Positions 55,229 to 64,000 of a stretch of DNA of 64,000 nt are shown here, piece after piece. This DNA is from Fagopyrum homotropicum (Eukaryota; Streptophyta; Magnoliopsida; Caryophyllales; Polygonaceae): contig BSWB01000004.1 in assembly GCA_033239125.1 (NCBI GenBank), positions 32,485,501 to 32,549,500 on the forward strand, in the 5' to 3' direction. A program made the position numbers and the translations under genes. Position 1 is the first letter of the stretch, and each line of letters begins with the position of its first letter. The notes beneath the pieces were generated by a model. The model saw nothing but the letters and a program-made list of their open reading frames with translations, ran no database searches and was not told the origin of the DNA.

Positions 55229-55295
55229 GTCACCTCGGTCGACTGACAACGCTCAAGAATCACCTCGGCCGAGGCACAGCTCGACTGGACCGAGG
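55229..55295. repeat. Palindrome cluster upstream of ORF1 (element E)
   Basis: CACCTCGGTCGACTG, CACCTCGGCCGAGGCA and TCGACTGGACCGAGGCG. A further cluster at 55667-55790 (ACCTCGGTCGAGATGG, TCGACTGGACCGAGGTGG, ATCTCGGTCGAGGTG) corresponds to 2816-2942 of A. No gene in 55208-55944; the short ORF 55395-55922 is opposite-strand noise. Confidence 0.8.
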
Positions 55296-55944
55296 CGAAA
55301 AACTGGGTTCTAATTTCTTCTAAAAATTCAGTTCTTTTCCCCCAAAAATCACTACAATTGCTTCCTATGGGATACTTAAGCTTTTCCTCAATAAATGCAG
55401 GGGCAACCAAAGCCCAAATCGAAGCGAAACGGAGAGGTTAGGGTCTCGGTTCGTTTTACCTTGTTTCGGCCGAATCGGTTCGATTTTCTGCAGTTCTGTA
55501 CTTGCAACACGATCCTCTATCCTTCAATCGTAGATTGGAGACAGAAATCTTTAAAAACGAGCAAGAAACGAAGGAGGCGAGGTGAACTGTCGCCGCGGTC
55601 GAGGAGAAAGAGTAAAGCGAGGAGAGAGAAATCTTCCGCTTTTATACCCTTTTCTGGACTGCTGTTACCTCGGTCGAGATGGTCTCGACTGGACCGAGGT
55701 GGTACGGACCGAGGTGGTTCTCAGAAAACCCTAGTCGCCTCGGTTGCTCATGAATCATCTCGGTCGAGGTGCTCTGATAGCAAACGAGATGAACTCCGTC
55801 TTCTCAAATTCTCGAACTTCTGTCCTTCCAGTTATGCTCCTTCCTTAGATGTTTCCTGTTATCTGTCTAGAACGCCAAAAACAAAACAAAGCAAAGCAAA
55901 AGCAAAAAACTATCTAAGTTAGACTAGAAAACGGGAAAAGAAAG

Positions 55945-55977
55945 CAATACCTTGCGTTGCCTCCCAAGAAGCGCTTG
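55945..55977 (-). promoter_or_regulatory. Conserved post-pol hairpin and GT donor-like site (element E)
   Basis: Same block as in A, but the right arm reads CGCAA instead of CCCAA, which breaks one stem pair. The AAGGTATTG site is retained. Confidence 0.55.
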
Positions 55978-56009
55978 GTTTAAGGTCGCTAGCTGGACCA
56001 TGATGCGTC

Positions 56010-58240
56010 TCAAACGAGGTATATTGGTGCAACCTCCTCAACCGGAGTTTCCGGTTGGTACTTCTTAAGTCTATGACCGTTGACCTTCAAGCTTCCCCTA
56101 GTTTCGCCTCATATCTCAACTGCACCATGAGGAAAAACATGTTTCACAACATAAGGTCCGGTCCATCTTGATTTTAACTTACCTGGAAAAAGGCGGAGGC
56201 GGGAGTTGAAGAGTAGAACTAGGTCTCCTTCGTTAAGCTCTTTTGGGACGATACGCTTGTCATGCCATCTCTTCGTCCTTTCCTTATAGATTTTGGCATT
56301 CTCATAAGCGTTCAAATGCAGCTCCTCCAGCTCGTTGAGTTCCAATAGTCGCTTCTCGCCGGCCTCCTTAATGTCGAAGTTCAACCATTTGATCGCCCAA
56401 TACGCTTTGTGTTCCAATTCAACGGGCAAATGGCAAGACTTCCCATATACCAAATTATAAGTGGTGGTACCTATGGGAGTCTTAAATGCGGTCCTGTACG
56501 CCCAAAGAGCATCGTCCAATTTCATGGACCAATCCTTCCTCGTTCTAGAGAAGGTCTTCTCCAAAATTGCTTTGATTTCTCTATTCGAGATCTCGACCTG
56601 TCCACTAGTTTAAGGGTGATAAGCGGTTGATACCTTGTGGGTTACCCCATACTTCGATAGAAGTGCCTTGAACTTCCGGTTGATGAAATGCGTTCCTCCA
56701 TCGCTGATGATGATGCGTGGAGTTCCAACCCATATAGAGACGTAATCAACCGCAAGAAGGATATAGTGGTTTCCTCCGGAGGATGGAAAAGGTCCCATGA
56801 AGTCAATCCCCCATACATCAAAGATTTCCATCTCTTGGATGTTATTAAGTGGCATCTCGTTCCTCCTTGATAAATTTCCTGTTCTTTGGCATGCATCACA
56901 AGAGACAACAAAAGATTGTACATCCTTAAATAATGTAGGCCAAAAGAAACCGGAACGCAATACCTTAACGCATGTTTTGTCGGTGTTAGCATGTCCTCCA
57001 CAAGGAAGTGAATGGCAATGCCGTATAACGCTATTAACTTCATCTTCCGGAATGCATCTTCGAAGCATCCCATCCGGTCCGCGCTTGAATAGAAGCAGCT
57101 CGTCCTAGTAATAGTGTCGTACTTCTTTGAAGAATCTCTTCTTTGGAGAGTACGTCAATCCGGGCGGTGTTTCCTGACAAACAAGATAATTCACAATATC
57201 AGCATACCAAGGTCCGTTTTTATCAGAAAGTTGGTGGATTGAATGTTCCACCAACTGAGGATGAATGTTAGAGAAGGGAGTAAGAAGTTTATTATTCTCA
57301 GTAGTCTCAGTCGACATCATCTCGCCGTCGACCTCGGTCGAGGCGCAGAGGCGTTGACCGAGATGTTCTTCAGTCGCCTCGCTCAGTCCAGGAAGTGCCT
57401 CGGTCGAGGTACTGCAACTGGAACCGAAACTGGAGATCTTCGTCTCCTGGATTAGCTTCTCAGTTTTTGCTCCTGGATCCTCTTCCAGTGCCTTTAAGCT
57501 CCGTATATCTGCATCACAAGAAGCATCTATACCTTCCTCCATTAAACTGAAGCTAATAACTCTTTCGAGTGGATCGTTAATAAGGATAGAGCTCACCAAT
57601 TCTCTTGATTCTTCTTCATCGTTGATGTTGAAGATATCATCAGTTAGCTGCTCCCCTTTCATGGCTGCAAGCAATGCGAACTCCACTTCATCGCCGCCAA
57701 CGTTGAATTTCAACTTGGCGTTCTTGCAATCCACGTTGCAACCCGAAGTTGCTAGAAATGGTCTCCCGAGAATAATAGGAACAGGATAATCTGCGGGAAT
57801 GTCAAGTACGACAAAATCTATAGGTAGATAGAAGTTACCTAACTTGACCGGAACGTCCTCCAAGATGCCCACGGGATGGGTAATGGAGAGATCCGCCATA
57901 TAAAGTCAAATCTTGACCGGCTTGGGCTCTCCAAGTCCGATCTTCACACATAGCTCCAGCGGAATGATGCTCACGTTGGCTCCTAGATCACAAAGGGCTT
58001 CACAAGTGACATCCCCGACTTGAATGGGAATGCAAAATGAGCCGGGATCTCTCAATTTAGGTGGCATCTTCTCCTTCATGATTTGAATAAGCTCCGAGGA
58101 TTTAGATGTCATCCTAACTTCACCAAAGTCTTCCAGTTTCCTCTTCCTTGATAGGATCTCTTTTAAGAACTTCCCATAGGCGGGCATTCCTAGAATAGCA
58201 TCGAGGAAGGGAATGTTAATATGCAGCTTATTCACAAGTC
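56010..58240 (-). pseudogene. Protease-integrase gene of element E (RT-less, broken)
   Basis: Protease (DLGAN in place of DLGAS), variable linker, then PWYADIVNYLVCQE and integrase, the same direct PR-to-IN junction as A. Lesions: a 1-base deletion at the gag-pol boundary (58232-58237), TGA 57906-57908, TAG 57105-57107, an in-frame deletion of about 75 bases near 56730 removing the segment between the first two catalytic Asp residues, TAA 56610-56612, and TGA 56109-56111. Most stops are the products expected from C-to-T or G-to-A changes. End TGA at 56010-56012 by alignment with A. Palindromes at 57330-57345 and 57396-57411 lie in the linker. Confidence 0.86.
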
Positions 58241-61200
58241 AAGTAACTTACCAAAGTGCTTGTCTAGATGTGCTCTGGCTCTTGACTGGGGGAACGGAAG
58301 TGGTGGTTTGTATGCAGGAGGTGGAACATAAACTTCAGTTTTCCCCTCTGCTTTCTGTGGCTCCACCTCGGTTGGCATGTCGGTCGAAGTGTTCTTCGAT
58401 TGCATCTGGACCGAGGTAGTCTGCGTCGGTACTGGCACCGACCGAGGCACTGGATCTGCAGTTTTCAGTCCACTCCTTGTAGTTATGGCCATGATTTGGC
58501 CCTTAGGGTTGCTTTCCGTCCTTGCTGGAAGCTTCCCTGGATCTCTTGGCGCTTCATTCGCCCTACTTGCAAGTCGTTGTTCAAAGGCCTTTTGGGCCTT
58601 CGAGAACGATGTTATATAAGTCTCCATAGCACTAAGATTGATCAAGATGGCCTCCAGAACTGCGTCTTTCTTTTCTGGCTGAGACGAACTTGATCCTTGC
58701 ACCTGGCTTTTCAATTGAGTAGAAGAAGAAGAAGGGGAAGAGAGAAAAGGGTTAGAGGAATCGTTAGAGTTGGAGTTTGAATGATCAAGATGGAGTTTGA
58801 ATGATGGCCTACTTGCAAGTTGTTTCCGTTGTTGTTGTTCCTTTGTCCTTGCTCTTCCTTCTTGGTTTGAGCAACCAAGAGTTCCTTCAATTGCTTCACG
58901 TCATTCTTCAAAGACGTGAGTTGATTGTTGTTGGGCTGAGTTTCTTGGAAGTTAACTCTTTTAACTCCACCTTCAGCTCCTTGGTGGGTGTATTTCTCCA
59001 TGTGCAAAGCTTGCTTCTCGATGAAGTCCCAAGCTTCGTCAATCGCCATGTCCATGAAGGTACCGGCGGAGAGTAGTTGGAGATTGAACTGGGTGCTTCC
59101 GTCCAGTCCCTTGAAGTATATCTCCAATAACTCTAACTTTGGAATCCCATGATGTGGGCAATCCAAAAGAATGTCCTTGAACCGCTCTCATGACTTGGAC
59201 AAGCCCTCCTTGTCCTTCATAATGAAAGCATTAATCTTCCCTCTCATTTCAGCTGTCTTTGAGGGGGGAAAGAATTTGGTCAAGAACTCCGTAGACATTT
59301 CCTCCCATGTGCTAATTTTTCCTGGAGGAAGAGATTGATACCAAGTAAGAGGTCTATCTTTTAAAGAAAAGTAAAAAGGTCTTAACTTGTAGTTGTTGTT
59401 TTCAATCCTCGGAGGTCTCAAGGTCTCCATCAAGATCTCATAGTTTTGAAGATGTTGATGTGGTGATTCCTTCTCTAGCCCTCCGAACTGGCATTGGCGA
59501 ATCATGGATAGAACTTGCGGTCGAAGTTCATAGTCGTGATCCGCTGGATCTCCTAGGTTGACTCCTGGACGCCTCAGTTGTTGATTAGGGTCCATCCTCT
59601 GACCTAGGGTTTGTGGGATTCCTACAAGAAGAACATCTCGGACTGGCATCCGAGGTGGAAGTATCTCGGCCGGGGCGTCAGGTACTAGGACCAGCCTCGG
59701 TCGAGGGTCAGCAACTGGGACCTGCCTCGGTCCAGCATCGGGAACTGGGTCTTCCCTCGGTCGAAGTAGAATCTGGTCTCATATGACGGCCATTTCTGCT
59801 TTGATTGCTTCAGTTTTGGTGCGAGTTTCTTCCTTCTCTCGCCTTAGGGTTGCTTTCCGTCCTTGCTGGAAGCTTCCCTGGATCTCTTGGCGCTTCATTC
59901 ACCCTACTTGCAAGTTGTTGTTCAAAGGCCTTTTGGTCCTTCGAGAACGAAGTTATAGAAGTCTCCATAGCACTAAGATTGATCAAGATGGCCTCCAGAA
60001 CTGCGTCTTTCTTTTCTGGCTGAGACGAACTTGATCCTTGCCCCTGGCTTTTCAATTGAGTAGAAGAAGAAGAAGGGGAAGAGAGAAAAGGGTTAGAGGA
60101 ATCGTTAGAGTTGGAGTTTGAATGATCAAGATGGAATTTGAATGATGGCCTACTTGCAAGTTGTTTCCGTTGTTGTTGTTCCTTTGTCCTTGCTCTTCCT
60201 TCTTGGTTTGAGCAACCAAGAGTTCCTTCAATTGCTTCACGTCATTCTTCAAAGACGTGAGTTGATTGTTGTTGGGCTGAGTTTCTTGGAAGTTAACTCT
60301 TTTAACTCCACCTTCAGCTCCTTGGTGGGTGTATTTCTCCATGTGCAAAGCTTGCTTCTCGATGAAGTCCCAAGCTTCGTCAATCGCCATGTCCATGAAG
60401 GTACCGGCGGAGAGTAGTTGGAGATTGAACTGGGTGCTTCCGTCCAGTCCCTTGAAGTATATCTCCAATAACTCTAACTTTGGAATCCCATGATGTGCGC
60501 AATCCAAAAGAATGTCCTTGAACCACTCCCATGACTTGGACAAGCTCTCCTTGTCCTTCATAATGAAAGCATTAATCTTCCCTCTCATTTCAGCTTTCTT
60601 TGAGGGGGGAAAGAATTTGGTCAAGAACTCCGTAGACATTTCCTCCCATGTGCTAATTTTTCCTGGAGAAAGAGATTGATACCAAGTAAGAGGTCTATCT
60701 TTTAAAGAAAAGTAAAAAGGTCTTAACTTGTAGTTGTTGTTTTCAATCCTCGGAGGTCTCAAGGTCTCCATCAAGATCTCATAGTTTTGAAGATGTTGAT
60801 GTGGTGATTCCTTCTCTAGCCCTCCGAACTGGCATTGGCGAATCATGGATAGAACTTGCGGTCGAAGTTCATAGTCGTGATCCGCTGGATCTCCTAGGTT
60901 TACTCCTGGACGCCTCAGTTGTTGATTAGGGTCCATCCTCTGACCTAGGGTTTGTGGGATTCCTACAAGAAGAATATCTCGGACTGGCATCCGAGGTGGA
61001 AGTATCTCGGCCGGGGCGTCAGGTACTGGGACCTGCTTCGGTCGAGGGTCAGCAACTGGGACCTGCCTCGGTCCAGCATCGGGAATTGGGTCTTCCCTCG
61101 GTCGAAGTAGAATCTGGTCTCGTATGACGGCCATTTCTGCTTCGATTGCTTCAGTTTTGGTGCGAGTTTCTTCCTTCTCTCGCCTTAGTTCTTCCCTGCT

Positions 61201-61353
61201 GAGGCGTAGCAGCTCTAACGCCTCTTTCAATTCGGCCTCAAGATTGCGGTTGTCTTGTTGGGCCATCTTTGCTTCTCTTAAGCGTCGCTTGTATGTCTTT
61301 TCTGGTTCGGGATCGTAAGGAACGATTTCCTTCCCAGTGCGGGTTCTTCGCAT
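58241..61353 (-). pseudogene. gag of element E with internal 1.34-kb tandem duplication
   Basis: Starts MRRTRTGKEIVPYDPEPEKT (ATG 61351-61353). The first copy of the Gag core is open to 60052, where a frameshift in the Asn-rich region turns the frame into an Ile/Leu-rich tail; the C-terminal part continues in another frame. A tandem duplication (58501-59841 and 59842-61182) then repeats the core, so two Gag cores and two C-terminal segments are present. PRPRQVPV-type repeats near residues 100-125 come from expanded palindromic motifs (59690-59770 and 61020-61105). No CCHC knuckle. Confidence 0.85.
58501..61182. repeat. Tandem duplication, period 1341, in gag of element E
   Basis: Copies 58501-59841 and 59842-61182 are nearly identical (for example CCTCCAGAAC at 58651 and 59992). 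The breakpoint shares CCTTAG (58501, 59842, 61183), six bases of microhomology. Both copies carry the same gag frameshift, so that lesion predates the duplication. Confidence 0.92.
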
Positions 61354-61440
61354 ATACCTAAGAAAGAACCTGCAAAAGTCACTCAAGTAGAGTGGTTAGT
61401 AGACACGGGGGCAAGTGCCCCAAGAGCAAACCGTACCAAG

Positions 61441-61458
61441 TCCCCGGCAACGGCGCCA
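61441..61458 (-). other. Primer-binding site, tRNA-Asp (element E)
   Basis: Plus strand TCCCCGGCAACGGCGCCA, six bases inside the LTR. Confidence 0.92.
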
Positions 61459-61464
61459 AAAACT

Positions 61465-63227
61465 TGTTCGCTCCAAACGGTGTGTGCAAGCTTTAAATTT
61501 ATAACCCTAGACGTAAGCTTAAAACAAGGATGCGAACCCGCAGTGTACGGGTCAATTGTTGTAAAAGCAAGGAATTCCAGGGGTCGATCACAGGGACTTA
61601 GTGAAACAAAGTCCAGTTACGGTATGCTTATGTAAATACTAACCGCAAAGGCAATTAACACAATCAAAGGTGAATAAGAAGTCAAATAAGCAAACATGTA
61701 ATTCTAGGGATTAAAGCATCTAGTTGTGGTTCCAACTCAAGATCTAAAGATAAGCGGACAAAAGTGAGGTTTTTGCATGGGGAAGGTGTTACTAAAGTGG
61801 AATAGATTACCGGGTAAGTCTCACTACTCACTAATCCTAAACCGTAACTCCTATTACCGGGTAAGTCTCAAGGAACCAAGATAAAGAACTATAATCACAA
61901 ACTAACACACCATCTAAGGGAATAGAATCAACCTTTACCGGGTAAGTCTCAAGCTAACTCACAAAGATGGGATGGAAGCACACTCAAACCCCAATAATGG
62001 ATAAACCTTTATTACCTACACTTATGATCTTAGGTACACAAACTAAGGAATTACCGGGTAAGTCTCATCCTAAGCTTGCATTGAACCAGGAAAGGTTTAA
62101 TAAGAATAGGATTTGGCAAACTCTAACACTTAACTCTCAATTTAGGATCAGATAAGTCACCTCGGTCAGCCAAATTCCACCCCGGCCGAGATGTTCATCG
62201 ACTGAACGAGATGCTTAGGGTTAAGGTTAAATACTCGAACTTTCAGGATCCTACTGGAATCTAAGATTATTCTATCATTGTTTTTCCCATAACCTTCAGC
62301 CAATCACCCTAGAATCACACAAGGAAATTAGCCACTCATCATCATCATGAAAGCATTAATCAAATATATGGGAAGAAGGTGAATATTTGAACAAGAAGAA
62401 TTTAATGGAAAGACTTCAATAACTGAATCAAATATCACAACAAAGGCGTTCCTTGGATAGCAATCCAACAAGACAAGACAACAAGGAAGGGAATCTAAGA
62501 TAATCTTACAAAAACCCTTCAAAAAGCTATAAAAGCTATGATCTTCAATCTTCCTTCAACCTTCAAAAAGGTTCTTCAAATCTCCCAACTGGAGTATGGC
62601 TGCTGCTGCGTATAAACCCTTATCGATCGTATAGCATCCCCTTGGATTTGTGGAAATCCAACCCTTTTTATAGGAAAATAACCCTCCAAAGATAAAAATA
62701 TCTTAGAAAGATCTCTTCCCATAAAAATGGGTAAAATATATGATCTAGCATATCTTCTTCCTTCCAGGAGCCAAGCCCAAAAAATATAAGATCACTTTCC
62801 AAATATAAAAGATCTCAGCCAAGAATAAAATATTCTCGCCGCGTCCTAGGTATTCGCCTCGGTCGAGTCGACTTCTCTGGATCACCTCGGTCGAGATGAA
62901 TCTGTAGTCAACCGAGGTGAGTCACAACTGAATGTGAAATCTCTCAAAACTGGTCCAAAGTGAATCTTTAATCCATGGCTATGCTTCTTGGATGGTTCCT
63001 TATGTCCCTCAATGTAGCTCCAATGACTCCATAGCTCCTTTTGCTCCTTTTTCATGCAAAACGCGCCATTTTACCTACGATTACAACAAAACTAGGTGTA
63101 GACCTCGATTCTCGCAAAGGTAGATGAAATGGTAATATAATCACATAATATACATACAAACATGCAGATTATTGAAGATAAAACGTCCAAACAAACCCCA
63201 AAATATAGACTATAATTCATGTTATCA
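61465..63227 (-). repeat. 5' LTR of element E
   Basis: 1763 bp, plus-strand TGTTCGCTCC to CATGTTATCA. TTACCGGGTAAGTCTCA copies at 61807, 61854, 61935 and 62051. Palindrome clusters at 62159-62216 and 62855-62920. TATA-like TTATAAATTTAAAGC (minus) near 61488-61503. Confidence 0.9.
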
Positions 63228-63362
63228 CATGCGCATAAACCTAAAGTAACCTGCAAATATCACTCATGAAAGGTATCAAATGACAAGAGCTAAGCTCCCA
63301 AGCTTGACTACCGATAACCGAATTCGGCCTAGGCCAAATCCCCGGCAACGGCGCCAAAAACT
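63228..63362 (-). other. Element D 5' leader with gag start codon and primer-binding site
   Basis: The PBS TCCCCGGCAACGGCGCCA (plus strand) is at 63339-63356. The gag ATG is at 63234-63236, preceded on the minus strand by TTTGCAGGTTAC and TTTAGGTTT, a conserved AG-rich acceptor-like leader seen before gag in A, B, C and E. The rest of gag begins at 50842. Confidence 0.82.
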
Positions 63363-64000
63363 TGTTCACCACTTAGCGTGCATGCAAATAAGCTTTAAAT
63401 TTATAAAACTAGAATCAAGCAAGCGAACCCGCAGTGTACGGATCGGCGTAGTAAAGCAAGAATTTCAAAGTATCGAACACAGGGATTTGGGGGGAACAAA
63501 TTCAGTTGTAAATTGTCAAGCAAGTAAAAGTAAGAAGCTTTGCAAATATTGGGAAAACAGCAACCCTAAAGATCCAGGTATCTAATTGTGGAAATTGATT
63601 CAAGATATACTAAAGAAGTAAGGAAAGAGTCAAGAGTTGCAAAGGTATGCTAAGGTAAAGAAATGTACGATGAAGTGTCCAAGGCTTTATATGACTTATC
63701 TAAAGACACTCTCTATAAAGGTTGTTGAGGCTTCAGTATAGAAAGGATCTAAAGACAAGAATTAATATCAAATACCCAAACTTGCAACCCAAGGATCAAG
63801 ACTAACTAAACCGATTAAGGTTGTGACACTCGAAATCGAAGTAGAGGTTGTTGAGGCTTCACTACTACCTAGAAAAGGACAGACCAAGACTAGATTAAAG
63901 CTAATCTTTAACCTTGGATCAAAGTAAAAGCAAGGTTCGTAAACTGGCACAAATTACGGATAGATCTTGAGTTCCACGGCCGTGGAATCTCAAGAACAAG
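63363..64000 (-). repeat. 5' LTR of element D, truncated by window end
   Basis: Starts TGTTCACCACTTAGCGTG and matches 18162 onward with few differences. It contains TTCCACGGCCGTGGAA at 63972-63987. About 1.04 kb is expected to lie beyond the window. Confidence 0.92.

Larger units (their letters stand above)
50843..63227 (-). mobile_element. Element E: second copy of the RT-less Athila family, nested in gag of D
   Basis: Minus strand: 5' LTR (61465-63227), PBS (61441-61458), gag with an internal tandem duplication (61353-58240), PR-IN (58235-56010), ORF1 (55207-53828), spacer, PPT, 3' LTR (50843-52367). Flanks CTTGC (50838-50842) and CATGC (63228-63232) are a target duplication with one mismatch. 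Like A it lacks RT and RNase H. Confidence 0.9.
18162..64000 (-). mobile_element. Element D: Athila-type retrotransposon with ORF1, interrupted by B and E; 5' LTR truncated by window
   Basis: The oldest of the nested set. Pieces on the minus strand: partial 5' LTR (63363-64000), PBS (63339-63356), gag start codon (63234-63236), then element E, gag-pol remainder (50842-44945), ORF1 (44149-42614), 3' spacer (42613-41858 and 20440-19842, split by B), and 3' LTR (18162-19841). The sequence on either side of B joins exactly at one AATAT, and it matches the uninterrupted equivalent in elements A (77-90) and E. The flank GCAGC (18157-18161) should be the target duplication; its partner is off-window. 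Confidence 0.9.

Overview
The window is plant nuclear DNA made almost entirely of nested LTR retrotransposons. I see no host gene, rRNA or tRNA gene. Five Ty3/gypsy elements of the Athila type can be delimited. All five carry a primer-binding site matching the 3' end of plant tRNA-Asp, Asn/Gly-rich Gag proteins, a single-frame gag-pol, a D,D35E integrase and LTRs of 1.5-1.8 kb. Three of them also have an additional ORF downstream of pol, in the place where Athila elements carry their ATHILA ORF-1/env-position gene. The species cannot be named from the sequence; a repeat-rich flowering plant, probably a eudicot, is my inference.

Layout. (1) 1-9069: element A, minus strand, its 3' LTR lying just left of the window. 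(2) 9070-18161: older ground holding three copies of an LTR-like repeat that ends GGGGTGTTACA (two tandem on +, one inverted), a long AT microsatellite and an 837-bp terminal-inverted-repeat transposon with TTA target duplications. (3) 18162-64000: element D, minus strand, 5' LTR cut by the right edge. D was broken twice: element B (20446-41852, plus strand, target duplication AATAT) sits in its 3' untranslated region, and element E (50843-63227, minus strand) sits at the first codons of its gag. B in turn carries element C (26808-36926, minus strand) inside its pol, between RNase H and integrase. Insertion order is therefore D, then B and E, then C.

A and E belong to one family whose pol runs directly from protease to integrase. 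Reverse transcriptase and RNase H are absent at the same junction in both copies, so the family must depend on RT supplied in trans. A still has an open 767-codon protease-integrase frame and an open ORF1. B and C are close relatives of each other with a full PR-RT-RH-IN pol but no ORF1. D has full but heavily mutated pol and an intact ORF1. Every copy has at least one lesion in gag-pol.

The most unusual signal is a set of family-specific palindromes with a CGG(C/T)CG core, repeated in clusters in the LTRs, the untranslated spacers and the protease-RT linker: CACCTCGGTCGAGGTG in A/E, TTCCACGGCCGTGGAA in C and D, AAAATCGGCCGATTTT in B. The sets are exclusive to each element and do not follow the gag-pol relationship, since B and C are close relatives yet carry different motifs. 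Other shared cis structures are two hairpins supported by covariation (beside the polypurine tract, and just after pol next to a GT donor-like site), a second polypurine-tract copy about 1.3 kb upstream of the real one, and a TTACCGGGTAA repeat array in the LTRs of A, B, C and E.
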